From: Bryobacterales bacterium
GTDB lineage: Bacteria > Acidobacteriota > Terriglobia > Bryobacterales > Bryobacteraceae
Length of the DNA stretch: 64,000 nucleotides
Assembly (NCBI GenBank): GCA_016721425.1
Contig: JADKID010000005.1
Location: 248,001-312,000, forward strand
Reading direction: 5' to 3'
Every line of letters begins with the position of its first letter. Position 1 is the first letter of the stretch. The position numbers were made by a program, and so were the translations under genes. Positions 47,738 through 56,755 of this stretch are shown piece after piece. Under the pieces are notes generated by a model. It saw nothing but the letters and a program-made list of their open reading frames with translations, had not been told where the DNA came from and searched no databases.

Positions 47738-50700
47738 TTGTTCTTCGCCAACCTCAGCGCGCTTGAATTCCTCGCCCTCTTCTCCGCCGCCGCGGGTGTG
47801 ACCGTCGCGCTCTACCTGCTGATCCGCGCGCGCAAGCGCTTTGCGGTGGCTACTCTGCGTTTCTGGCAGAACGCCCAGCAACAGGTGCAACAGACGCGCC
47901 GCCGGCGGATCGACCAACCGTGGTCCCTGCTGCTGCAACTGCTGGCCATCGCGCTGCTGCTGCTGGCCATCGCGCAACCGCGGCTGGGCAGCCCCGACAC
48001 CAGCGGGCGGGATCACATCCTGATCCTGGACAGCTCGGCTTGGCAGCAGAACGCGGCGGTCTTTAGTGAATCCAAGAAGCTGGCCCTGGAGTGGCTCAGC
48101 CGCGTGCCGCCGCAGGACCGGGTGATGCTGGTGCGCGCCGACGCGCTCGCCACCCCGGCCACGCGCTTTGAAGCCGACCCCGGCGCCGTGCGGAAGGCGA
48201 TTGAGGCGACGCAGGCGTCATCGTCCGCGCTCGATCTCCAGCCGGCCTTCGATCTGTCGTTGCAGGCGCTGCGGCTGGAAGCCCGCCGTCCGGGCGAGAT
48301 CCTCTACACCGGCCCCGGCCGCATCGAGCCCAACGCCACCATCAATGCGCCGGCCAACCTGCGCGTGCTCCTGACGAAGGAGGCGCCCGCCAATATCGGC
48401 CTGACGCGCGTGGAACTGCGCCGCTCCACCGAGGACGCCACGCTCTTCCACACGTCGGTGACGGCGCGCAACTACAGTGATACGGCGCGCAACGTGCCCC
48501 TGATCGCCGGTCTGGGCGGAGCGCTGATCTCGAACCAACTGCTGGTGCTGCCGCCCAACGCCGAGACCACGGCGACATTCCAATTCCGCATGACCGCCGC
48601 CGGCTGGCTGGAGACGCGGCTTTCCACGCGCGATGCCCTGCCCTCCGACAACCGGGTGACCCTCGAGATTCCCGAGCCGCGCCGTCTGCGGGTGAACGTA
48701 TACACGACCGAGGCGGAGCTGCTGCGCCCCATCCTTTCCTCCGACGTGCGGATCCAGCCGACGTTCCTGGCACCGTCGCAGTATCAGCCCAACGCCGACG
48801 CGGACCTGTTTCTGATCGACTCCTTCCAGCCGCTGAAGGCGCCGGAGCGGCCGGCCATCTTCCTGAATCCGGGCGCGGCGGAGACGACCATTTCGAGCTG
48901 GAGCGGCGCGCACCCGATCGCGGCCGGCATCCGGACGAGAGACCTGAAGATCGCCAATGCGCGGATCCTCACCGCCGGGAAGGGCGAGACGGTGATCGCC
49001 TCCGCGAAGGAGGGCGCCCTGATTGTGGCCGGGGCGAAGACAGTGACGCTGGGCTTCCATCCGCTGCGCTCGAACCTGCGCTACTCGCTGGCGACGCCGC
49101 TGCTGTTTGCGAACATCTTCCAGTGGATCGCGCCGGAGACGTTCCTGCGGCAGGAGGTGCTGGCGGCGACGCCGGGCGCGGTGTCGGTGGAGCTGGCCGA
49201 GGCCTACGCGCCGGAGAAGCTGCGAGTGTTGGACGCGGAGGGCGCCGCGCTGCCGTTCACGGTAGAGGGCCGCAGCCTGCGCTTCTTCGCGGCGACGCCA
49301 TCGACCGTGCGGGTGCTCTCGCCGAACTCCGAGCTCACGTTTGCGTTGACGTTGCCGGGCCTGGGCGCGACACAGTGGCAGCCGCCGGTGGCGATCGCGC
49401 GCGGACTGGCAGCCCCGGCGGCGGCCACGGCGCTGCCGAAAGAGCTCTGGCAATATCTGGCGCTGCTGGCGGCGCTGTTGCTGGGGATTGAATGGTGGCT
49501 GTTCCGGAACCAGCCTACCTCCCCGCTCTCGCTGGCGCTGAAGGTTGCGGCGATTGCCGCGGCGGTGATCAGCGTCTTCCAGCCGGACCTCTCGGTGCAG
49601 GAGACGAAGATGGCGGTAGCCGTGCTGCCCGATACCTCGGCCAGCATTTCGGGCGCGGATCTGGAGACGGCCTCGCGGCTGACCTCAGCGATCGACGGCG
49701 CGCGGGGGCGGAACATTGTAAGGGTGCTGCCCTTTGCCCGCTCGATCCGGACGACGACGCCGCAGGAGTTTGCCTCGGGCTGGAAGCTGCGCGGGACAGG
49801 TGGAGAAGCGGGCCGGGCGACGAGCCTGGAGGCGGCGATCCGCGAGGCCTCGGCGGCGATGCCCTCGGGCATGGTGCCACGCCTGGTGCTGATCTCGGAC
49901 GGGAAAGAGAACTCTGGCTCGGTGGCGCGCGCGGCGTGGCAGGCGCGGCAGTTGGGCATCCCGATCGATACGTACGCACTGGCGGGCCGGGCCGAGCCAC
50001 GGCTTCAACTGGACTCCGTGCGCCTGCCCACGGTGGCGTTCACGGGTGAGCGTTTCCCCATCGAGATCACGGTGCAATCCCCCGAAAAGGCGACGGGCAC
50101 GCTGGAATTGACGGGCGAGGGCAAGGCGCTGGGGGCGAGCCCGATTGCGCTGGAGCCCGGCTTGAATAACCTGCGCGTGACGGCCTCGCTGGCCACGCCT
50201 GGGGCGATCGACCTGGTGCTGAACCTGCGCACGGCGACGCTGGGCGACCTGAGATTCCAGCAGGCCGTCAATCTGCGCCGGCCGCGACTGCTGTATCTCT
50301 CGCAAGACCCGGCCGGCATGGAGAGCCACCTCTTCGGGACGCTGAACGCCGCGCAATTTGAGGTGGTCTCGAACGTCTCGTTTGCGGATGCGCGGTTCGA
50401 GGACTACCAGGTTGTGCTGTTCAACAACTGGGACATGGAGGCCATTGCGCCGTACCGCAAGGCGGAGATCGAGCGGTTTGTGCAACAGGGCGGCGGGCTG
50501 ATGGTGATCGGCGGCGAGCACAACGTGTATGTGGAGAAGAAGCAGCCGCAACTGGACGCGCTGGACCGGGTGCTGCCGGCGACCATCGCGCCACCGCGCA
50601 GCCCGGAAGGCGCAGCGCTGGTGCTGATTGTGGATAAGTCCTCCTCGATGGAGGGCCGCAAGATGGAGCTGGCGCGGCTGGCGGCGATCGGCGTGGTGGA

Positions 50701-51955
50701 GAATCTGCGGCCGATCGACCATGTGGGCGTGCTGATCTTCGACAACTCGCACCAGTGGGCGATCCCAATTCGCCGGGCCGAAGACAAGACGATGATGAAG
50801 CGGCTGATTTCGGGCATCACGCCGGACGGCGGCACGCAGATCGCGCCGGCGCTGGCGGAGGGGTACAAGAAGATCCTCCCGGCGACGGGGGCCTACAAGC
50901 ACATCGTGCTGCTGACTGACGGCATTTCCGAGGAGGGCGATTCGATCCCGCTGGCCAAGGAAGCCGCGCTGAACCGGATCACGATCTCGACCGTGGGCCT
51001 GGGCCAGGACGTCAACCGGGCGTACCTGGAGAAGGTGGCGTTGAACGCCAAGGGCAAGGCGTATTTCCTGACGGACCCCTCGGGCCTGGAGCAGATCCTG
51101 TTGAAGGACGTGATGGAGCATACGGGCTCCACGACGGTGGAGAAGAACATCCAGCCGAAGGTGGTGCGGCAGGCGGAGATCCTGGAGGGTCTGCCGATGG
51201 AGACGGCCCCGGTATTGAAGGGTTACGTCCGGTTCCAGGCCAAGCCGACGGCCGAGACGCTGCTGAGCATTACCTCAGCGGCGACGGGTGAGAAGGACGA
51301 TCCGCTGCTGACGCGCTGGCAGTATGGCCTGGGCCGCAGCGCGGTGTTCACGTCCGACGCTAAGACGCGCTGGGCGGCGGCGTGGGTGACGTGGCCGGGC
51401 TACGACAAGTTCTGGGCCAACGTGGTGCGCGACCTGCTGCCGCATGCGCAGCCGGGCCAGACGACACTGACGCACGACGCGGCGAACGGCTTGCTGGTGG
51501 CCGACTACCGGTTCTCGGCGGGCCTGCCGGCGCCGGCCGCGCCCCCGGCGATCTTCGCGATTGGCCCGGACGGCTTCCAGGCGCCGCTGCGGCTGGAGCG
51601 GCTCTCGGCCGATCACTTCCGGGCGACGGTGGCGATTGCCAACCGCAAGGGTCTTTTCCGGGTGCGCCCGCTGGCGGAATCGAGAGTGTTCCCCGAGGTG
51701 GGGCTGTACCTGCCGGAACCCGAGATCACTACGTATGGGAGCAACCCCCTGCTGTTGCAGCAGCTTTCGGCGTATACGGGCGGGCGATACAACCCGACGG
51801 CGAAGCAGGTATTTGACCCGGCGGGCCGGTCGATCCCGAGCACGATGCGGCTGTGGCCGGGTTTGCTGGCGGCGGCCTTGATTTTGAACCTGTTGGAGCT
51901 GGCTTGGAGAAGGTTGCGGTCGACTGGGGTGCGGCGGGCGGCTGTTGGGGGGTGA
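47738..51955 (+). CDS. Giant BatA-like membrane protein with three VWA-type domains and a glutamine-amidotransferase-like insert
   Basis: The 1,405-residue product starts at TTG after AGGT. Residues 1-90 are the BatA N-terminal region with two membrane helices (EFLALFSAAAGVTVALYLLI, LLQLLAIALLLLAIAQ). A first VWA-like domain begins near residue 98 but its metal motif reads DSSAW, so it lacks the last Ser. After two middle helices near 580-610, a second VWA domain has an intact DTSAS at about 632. A class-I-glutamine-amidotransferase-like part (VVLFNNWDMEAI, GGGLMVIGGEHNV) follows near 880-940, and a third VWA with intact DKSSS at about 966. The last helix is LLAAALILNLLELAW. Relatives usually encode the halves as two genes. 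It ends the MoxR operon. Confidence 0.9.
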   Translation: MFFANLSALEFLALFSAAAGVTVALYLLIRARKRFAVATLRFWQNAQQQVQQTRRRRIDQPWSLLLQLLAIALLLLAIAQPRLGSPDTSGRDHILILDSSAWQQNAAVFSESKKLALEWLSRVPPQDRVMLVRADALATPATRFEADPGAVRKAIEATQASSSALDLQPAFDLSLQALRLEARRPGEILYTGPGRIEPNATINAPANLRVLLTKEAPANIGLTRVELRRSTEDATLFHTSVTARNYSDTARNVPLIAGLGGALISNQLLVLPPNAETTATFQFRMTAAGWLETRLSTRDALPSDNRVTLEIPEPRRLRVNVYTTEAELLRPILSSDVRIQPTFLAPSQYQPNADADLFLIDSFQPLKAPERPAIFLNPGAAETTISSWSGAHPIAAGIRTRDLKIANARILTAGKGETVIASAKEGALIVAGAKTVTLGFHPLRSNLRYSLATPLLFANIFQWIAPETFLRQEVLAATPGAVSVELAEAYAPEKLRVLDAEGAALPFTVEGRSLRFFAATPSTVRVLSPNSELTFALTLPGLGATQWQPPVAIARGLAAPAAATALPKELWQYLALLAALLLGIEWWLFRNQPTSPLSLALKVAAIAAAVISVFQPDLSVQETKMAVAVLPDTSASISGADLETASRLTSAIDGARGRNIVRVLPFARSIRTTTPQEFASGWKLRGTGGEAGRATSLEAAIREASAAMPSGMVPRLVLISDGKENSGSVARAAWQARQLGIPIDTYALAGRAEPRLQLDSVRLPTVAFTGERFPIEITVQSPEKATGTLELTGEGKALGASPIALEPGLNNLRVTASLATPGAIDLVLNLRTATLGDLRFQQAVNLRRPRLLYLSQDPAGMESHLFGTLNAAQFEVVSNVSFADARFEDYQVVLFNNWDMEAIAPYRKAEIERFVQQGGGLMVIGGEHNVYVEKKQPQLDALDRVLPATIAPPRSPEGAALVLIVDKSSSMEGRKMELARLAAIGVVENLRPIDHVGVLIFDNSHQWAIPIRRAEDKTMMKRLISGITPDGGTQIAPALAEGYKKILPATGAYKHIVLLTDGISEEGDSIPLAKEAALNRITISTVGLGQDVNRAYLEKVALNAKGKAYFLTDPSGLEQILLKDVMEHTGSTTVEKNIQPKVVRQAEILEGLPMETAPVLKGYVRFQAKPTAETLLSITSAATGEKDDPLLTRWQYGLGRSAVFTSDAKTRWAAAWVTWPGYDKFWANVVRDLLPHAQPGQTTLTHDAANGLLVADYRFSAGLPAPAAPPAIFAIGPDGFQAPLRLERLSADHFRATVAIANRKGLFRVRPLAESRVFPEVGLYLPEPEITTYGSNPLLLQQLSAYTGGRYNPTAKQVFDPAGRSIPSTMRLWPGLLAAALILNLLELAWRRLRSTGVRRAAVGG

Positions 51956-52615
51956 GGCGGCGGTGGCGGCGCCGCGGTGGGGTGCAGGTTCTTGGTTGGT
52001 ACCAGGTTTGATGGGGGTGCGGTGAGTTGGTTGGCTGGTTGGGCGGGTCCAGGGGGACCCGCGCGGGCGAGGGCGCCCGCCCCACCACTATGGGGGAGCG
52101 GCGGGTGGTGGTGGCCACGACAGGGGGTTTGGTTTCAACATGTTGTGGGGTCGTTTGCCTCCCCACGTTTTTGTTTTGGAAGCGGAGCCAGGCGGCGCGG
52201 GCGCTCTGGGCCCGGACGTGGAGCTGGTGGCGGCGGGCTTCGATGGCGAGAAAGAGGGGGTTGTGGAAGGCGAATTCGTGGAGGCCGCGATCGTAGTTGC
52301 CGTGGCGGGCGATGGACTCTTCCAGCAGGCGGGTTTCGAAGGCGGCGAGCTCGAGGAGCCATTCATTGAAGACGATGTAGGGCATTAGGGCGGCGCGCTC
52401 GAAGGGGTCCTCGACGCCGGCGAGGCAGGGGGCAAGGGCGGCGTGGATACGGTCTTGCCAGGCGGGCGGGAGCTGGTGTGTTTTGGCGTAGAGGTGGTGC
52501 TTGCAGGCGTTGCGGCTGGAGCGATCCTTGCCGGCCGGGGTGGACGGACCACGGGAGAGGCGGGCATTGGCGCGGTTGGCGGCGAGCTTTTTTCGGAGAC
52601 GCGGAGGAGTGGCAT
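51729..52615 (-). pseudogene. Hypothetical protein with NRANA...TPAGK motif, frameshifted at an A/T run
   Basis: ATG 52615 encodes PLLRVSEK. After the T6 run at 52588-52593 (A6 on the coding strand) the conserved frame continues as KLAANRANARLSRGPSTPAGK and RSSRNACKHHLYAK, so a seventh A would join the two parts. I associate the NRANA/GPxTPxGK N terminus with multi-copy hypothetical proteins in Acidobacteria and Planctomycetes; function is unknown. The conserved body (YIVFNEWLLELAAFETRLLEESIARHG) ends near 52150. Beyond that the frame runs through the hairpin repeat at 52029-52089 into the opposite-strand VWA gene to 51729, so the true C terminus is uncertain. It lies 8 bases downstream of its partner gene. 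Confidence 0.55.
52029..52089. repeat. Dispersed hairpin repeat, copy 1
   Basis: A 61-base G/C element with two adjacent hairpins (GCGGGTCC/GGACCCGC, then GCGGGCG/CGCCCGC) matches a second element at 58532-58637 almost exactly: 31 of 32 bases in the first arm and 17 of 18 in the last. It sits just past the VWA gene and inside the tail of the opposite-strand hypothetical frame. Confidence 0.8.
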
Positions 52616-52623
52616 GGCTGGGC

Positions 52624-53040
52624 TCAGATGCTGGTTTTGCCGGCCTGGAGGGGGCAGAACTGATAGACAACGCGGTGGTTATCGTTGACGGTGCGTTCGA
52701 AGCCGCGGAGGATGCGGGCGGTAGCGGGGTCGTGATAGATGAGGGCGGTGCGGGAGATGGGGTCGATTTCGACGAAGTCGCGATTGACGGCCGCGGTTTG
52801 GTCTGAGACTTCGGTATCGATTGCGGAGCCGAGGTGGCGGAGGGCGCGGAGGCCAAGCCAGGCGGCGGCGGTGGCGTATTCGGCGGCGGCGAGCTCGGCG
52901 GGGGTGCGGGCTTGGAGATGGTCGTGGACGGACTGGCGGAGGGACTGGAGGGTGGCCGGGTTTTCGGTGGAGAGGAGGTAGGCGGGGCTGTCTGGGCCGG
53001 TGAGGAGGGTGGGGTCGATGGTGCGCCGTTTCGGGTTCAT
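52624..53040 (-). CDS. Hypothetical protein, partner of the NRANA-motif gene
   Basis: The 138-residue protein starts at ATG 53040 after a GGAAAGGAA ribosome site. A TACAAT -10 lies at about 53062-53067, so the GTG at 53073 in the same frame is unlikely. It has motifs RRTIDPTLLTGPDSPAYLL, AAWLGLRALRHLG, and ISRTALIYHDPATARILRG followed by a charged end. No domain is recognised. It is mostly helical with no signal. The stop is 8 bases before the downstream ATG, so the two genes form an operon that I associate with other Acidobacterial genomes. Confidence 0.72.
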   Translation of the reverse strand: MNPKRRTIDPTLLTGPDSPAYLLSTENPATLQSLRQSVHDHLQARTPAELAAAEYATAAAWLGLRALRHLGSAIDTEVSDQTAAVNRDFVEIDPISRTALIYHDPATARILRGFERTVNDNHRVVYQFCPLQAGKTSI

Positions 53041-53152
53041 GGGGTAGTGTTCCTTTCCGGTGGGATTGTACACCGGGGAAAAGCGTATAAACGGCGAAGA
53101 TCGAGATTTCGCCTGAAAAATGGGCCTAAGATTTCTGAAAATCGTTGTGAAC

Positions 53153-53198
53153 GGGGGCGGGGGCGGGCCTGTTCGGCCCGGGGGCGGGGCGGGGGCGG
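53153..53198 (+). other. G-rich tract with G-quadruplex potential
   Basis: Six runs of 3-5 G separated by single C (plus one inverted GGGCC/GGCCC element) occur in 46 bases upstream of the hypothetical gene pair and downstream of the UPF0175 antitoxin gene. Nothing else is visible in the 195-base gap 53041-53235. Confidence 0.45.
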
Positions 53199-53235
53199 CG
53201 AAACGTTCGCGGTGGCGAGGTGTCCGTGACGGCGA

Positions 53236-53502
53236 TCATTGCCGAGGGGCGTTACGGATGGCAGCTATATCCTGTTGCAGGTCGTCCATCGTGTAGCCAT
53301 GGAATGCCTCGGCGCGCCGCAGGAATGACTCCGTCTCCCACCGCGAGCTCAGCCCAAGCATTTGCTGCACTTGAACAGGGGTAATCGCACCGGATCGATA
53401 CGCTTCGATTGCGACCGCCTCCAGAACCGCACGCGAGACTCCGCCCGCTTGAGCGGCAAGCACGCGCCCAATATCGTCCGGTATTTCGATGGCGACATTC
53501 AT
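53236..53502 (-). CDS. UPF0175-family putative antitoxin (orphan)
   Basis: The 88-residue protein has the UPF0175 layout: an N-terminal strand/helix (VAIEIPDDIGRVLAAQ), VSRAVLEAVAIEAYRSGAIT and PVQVQQMLGLSSRWETESFLRRAEA, an HTH-like segment in which a family DNA-binding motif is expected. UPF0175 genes normally precede a PIN-type toxin. Here no toxin follows within the 195 bases downstream, so it is an orphan. Confidence 0.78.
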   Translation of the reverse strand: MNVAIEIPDDIGRVLAAQAGGVSRAVLEAVAIEAYRSGAITPVQVQQMLGLSSRWETESFLRRAEAFHGYTMDDLQQDIAAIRNAPRQ

Positions 53503-53741
53503 AGCGGGTCTCCTTCCTGTATCTTACCGCCGAGGGGTGTTGCTCCGTGAAGGTCGCAGGGGCATTCACTTCCATGGATGGTGGTCCCGTGGGCGGGCTG
53601 CACTGGCCAGTATAACGGGCCTAGCGGATTCGTTCGCCGGAGTATAACCCGAAAGGCGCTGGCTAGCGTCATTCCGTATGAGGCTGCGAGATTTGGGACT
53701 TGTGTATCCTGAATCTGGACAGAGAACTGGCTGGAGGTCCA

Positions 53742-55214
53742 ATGAGAAGAAACCTCGTTCGCATGGTGTTTGCCGCTGGGATGGGTGTGGCGCTGGCCAG
53801 CGGCGCGGAGGATCCGCTGCTGTTTCCGAAGGGCGCCTTCACGGTGGAGACGAAGGCCGTGAAGGCGTCCAAGGGCGAACGGAAGGTCACCTACCGCTCC
53901 TACAAACACTTGCCGTACGTGGCCAAGCCAGTGGACAAGGATTACCAGAGCCTGGATGTGAATGTCCCGGTTGAGGTGGATGGGGTGGCTGTGGACGCCT
54001 CCCAGGCGCCGATCCTGTTCTCCATTCCGGTGGGCGGTTACATGGCCGCTAGAAACGGAGGCGGGGGCCCTGGGGGCGGGCGCGGTCCGGGCGGCCCCGG
54101 CGGTGGCGGGATGAGAACCAGGAACACGGATCTGGCTCTGGCGGCCGGTTATGTGGTCGTTATCCCGGGGGTGCGGGGCCGAAACAACAAGGCTGCCGAT
54201 GGCACCAACTACGGGAAGGCGCCGGCGGCGATTGTGGATCTGAAAGCGGCGATCCGCTATCTGCGCCACAACGCCGGGGTTTTGCCTGGCAATGTGGAGT
54301 GGATTGTGACTACCGGGGTGAGCGCGGGCGGCGCGCTGTCCGCACTGGTGGGGGCGTCTGGCGATAGCGCACTCTACGAGAGCTATCTGCGGGAGATCGG
54401 CGCCGCCGTGGCGAGCGACCGCGTGTTTGGGAGCGCCGATTTCTGCCCGATCCTGGACCTGGAGCATGCCGATATGGCGTATGAGTGGATGTGGGGGGCT
54501 GTGCCTGGGCGGGGCGGCCAGTTGCAGGACCAAGCTCTGTCCAAACAGTTGAAGGACGCCTTTGCCGAGTACCAGGCATCGCTGAAGTTGCGGGGCCGGG
54601 ACGGATTTGGGCCGCTCACGGCGGCGAACTACGACCAGTATCTGCTGCGGATGTACCTGCATCCATCGGCGACGCGGTTTTTGCAGGCGTTGACGGAAGA
54701 GAAGCGGCGGGAGTATCTCGCGGCGAACCAGTGGATCTCGTGGTCCGCGGAGAAGGGGGCCACGTTCGGGTTTGCGGAGTTTCTCGCGCATGTGGGCCGG
54801 ATGAAGAGCCTGCCGGCGTTTGACGATTTCGACATGAAGCAGCCGGAGCCTAACGAATTCGGCAACAAGACGACGGATTCGCGCCACTTTACGGACTTCA
54901 GCCTGCGGCACGCGAGCGGCGATCCGAAGGCCTCGATTGATGCCGAAATGCGGCAACTGGTGCATCTGATGAACCCGATGTACTTCATCGGGCAGAACAA
55001 CAAGGGGATGGCCGGGCATTGGTGGATCCGCATGGGCACCTCCGACGCGCACACCTCGCTGACGGTGCCGGTCAACCTGGCGGCCAGCCTGGAGAATCGC
55101 AAGAAAAACGTGAGCACCGTGCTGTATTGGGACGCCGGGCACGGGGCGGACGAGGACGCGGAGGATTTCATCCTGTGGATCGGGAAGATCACCGGCTTTG
55201 CGGGAGGCAAGTGA
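53742..55214 (+). CDS. Subtype-B tannase-like (BD-FAE) secreted alpha/beta hydrolase
   Basis: The 490-residue protein has a signal peptide (RMVFAAGMGVALASGA) and the nucleophile motif GVSAGGALSAL. Acidic and His residues lie in the late WDAGHGADEDAEDF block (catalytic His likely GHGAD). A Gly/Arg-rich insert (GGGGPGGGRGPGGPGGGG) at about residues 107-124 is unusual and may be a flexible loop. The family includes tannase- and feruloyl-esterase-like enzymes that remove phenolic esters. ATG 53742 has a GGAGGT site; the frame is open 42 bases earlier without a good start. It is one base from the MBL gene. Confidence 0.85.
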   Translation: MRRNLVRMVFAAGMGVALASGAEDPLLFPKGAFTVETKAVKASKGERKVTYRSYKHLPYVAKPVDKDYQSLDVNVPVEVDGVAVDASQAPILFSIPVGGYMAARNGGGGPGGGRGPGGPGGGGMRTRNTDLALAAGYVVVIPGVRGRNNKAADGTNYGKAPAAIVDLKAAIRYLRHNAGVLPGNVEWIVTTGVSAGGALSALVGASGDSALYESYLREIGAAVASDRVFGSADFCPILDLEHADMAYEWMWGAVPGRGGQLQDQALSKQLKDAFAEYQASLKLRGRDGFGPLTAANYDQYLLRMYLHPSATRFLQALTEEKRREYLAANQWISWSAEKGATFGFAEFLAHVGRMKSLPAFDDFDMKQPEPNEFGNKTTDSRHFTDFSLRHASGDPKASIDAEMRQLVHLMNPMYFIGQNNKGMAGHWWIRMGTSDAHTSLTVPVNLAASLENRKKNVSTVLYWDAGHGADEDAEDFILWIGKITGFAGGK

Positions 55215-55215
55215 T

Positions 55216-56284
55216 ATGTCGCGAGGTAGTATTCGGCGGGCATCGATGATAGGCGGACTGGCGGCGGCGTGTGTGTTTGGGCAGGCGGCGCCTGCTTTTC
55301 AGGCTGGCCGGGCTGGTGCGGCTGGGCGACTCGGTGCAGTACGGCTCCTATTCCGTCATCCAGATCGGCGACGGCATTTATCAACTGGCGGACCGGGGCG
55401 ATCCGAAAGCCAGGCTCGGCGGCCTGATTGGCGTGGATATGTACCTGATCCTGGGGACGTCCAAGGCTCTGCTGATCGACCTGGGGAACAACTACGTGGA
55501 CGGCTTTCCGGGGGATCTGATTCCTCCGCGCAAGAACGCCGCCGCCGAACTGCTGGCCGTGCTGGATGGCCTGCGGGGCAAGCTGCCGCTGGAGGCCGCC
55601 ATCACGCACGCGCACCCCGATCATGACGGCATGACGCGCGCGTTTGCGGGGAGGAAGGAGATCCTCTGGATGCCGAAGGGCGAGGATCTGGAGGCTCCGC
55701 GGAAGCAACACGGGATCGATCCGTCTGTCTACACCGTGTTCGATCACGCGACGAAGACGTTCGACCTGGGGGGCGGCCGGGTGGTGAAGCCGCTGCTGGT
55801 GCGCGGGCATTCGAATGGCTGCACGTCGTACCTGCTGGCCAAGGATCTGATGCTGTTCACGGGCGATTCCATCGGGATTGGCGCCGGGCGCAGCCTGCGC
55901 TCGGCGGCCAGTCTCAAGGTCTTCGCCGAGGATACGCGGAGGCTCGTCGAGTATCTGCAGAAGGAACTGACTCCGTTTGAAAGGCACTCGCTGAAGGTGT
56001 TTACAGGACACAGCGTGGAGAACCCGATCGCGGGTTTCTATAGCGCCGACCACCCGATGCTCGACATCGACTGGCTGGATTGGCGGTTTGTGCAGGATCA
56101 GGCGTTGTGCGCCGCCGCCATTCTGAAGGGCGGATGGACGGAGCCCGACAGCGGCCTGCGCATGATGGAAGTGACGAACAAGCAGACGGGCCGGCGGGTG
56201 AATGTGATGTTGTACGGCATCGGGGCGATTGAGATTCCGGTCCAGGCGGTGTACGAGGCCGCGGGGCTGGCGCTGCCGCAGTAG
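55216..56284 (+). pseudogene. Secreted MBL-fold metallohydrolase, frameshifted after the signal peptide
   Basis: ATG 55216, one base after the tannase-like stop, encodes a signal peptide (RRASMIGGLAAACVFGQAAP) that ends at AFQ. Beyond the GG at 55302-55303 the frame must shift by one base to continue with LAGLVRLGDSVQYGSYSVIQ and the body. The body has the metallo-beta-lactamase site HAHPDHDG, a second His in RGHSNGC, and Asp in FTGDSIGIG. Removing one G gives a single frame of about 355 residues. The substrate is unknown. As for the other frameshifts, an assembly error is as likely as inactivation. Confidence 0.82.
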
Positions 56285-56316
56285 GCGTGGTGATTTCGCT
56301 GTGATTCAATGTGCAG

Positions 56317-56748
56317 ATGGAGAAGCACCAGGCGGATCACGGGTATCTGTATCGCGCCCTGGCGGCGTGGCTGATGGTGGTGGCGGTGGAGTTCGCGCAC
56401 GGCGTGCTGCGGACGCTGTACCTGATCCCGCTGGTGGGCGCGTTGCGGTCCCGGCAGATTGGCGTGTTTACGGGATCTCTGCTGATTTTGATTGTGGCGT
56501 TTCTGACGATCCGGTATGTGGCGCCGCCCAGCAGGAAGGCGGCGATCTTCGTAGGCGTGCTGTGGACCGTGTTGATGGTGGCTTTCGAGCTGAGCTTCGG
56601 GCGATTGCTGGGACGGCCGATGGCGGAGTTGCTCTCCGATTACGACGTCCGCGCCGGGGGCTTTCTGGCCTTTGGCATGGTGGTGCTGGCGATGGCGCCG
56701 TGGATTGCGATGCGGCTGCGAGGGGGGCTGGCGGGGGTGAGGCCTTAG
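56317..56748 (+). CDS. Small four-helix membrane protein, unknown function
   Basis: The 143-residue protein has four hydrophobic segments (ALAAWLMVVAVEFAHGVL; FTGSLLILIVAFLTIRYV; AAIFVGVLWTVLMVAFELSF; GGFLAFGMVVLAMAPWIAM). ATG 56317 is preferred to the GTG at 56311. No family is recognised. Its last ~45 bases are repeated, with one mismatch, at 57307-57350, and another segment (56509-56543) at 57272-57306, so a deleted second copy lies 0.6 kb downstream. Confidence 0.78.
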   Translation: MEKHQADHGYLYRALAAWLMVVAVEFAHGVLRTLYLIPLVGALRSRQIGVFTGSLLILIVAFLTIRYVAPPSRKAAIFVGVLWTVLMVAFELSFGRLLGRPMAELLSDYDVRAGGFLAFGMVVLAMAPWIAMRLRGGLAGVRP

Positions 56749-56755
56749 CGGAGTC

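Noticed and set aside
53499..55142. A long antisense open frame opposite the tannase-like gene (about 547 codons)
   Set aside because: The high-GC codon bias of the real gene keeps the opposite strand open. The translated product lacks any recognisable domain, and its neighbours and start context do not fit a gene.
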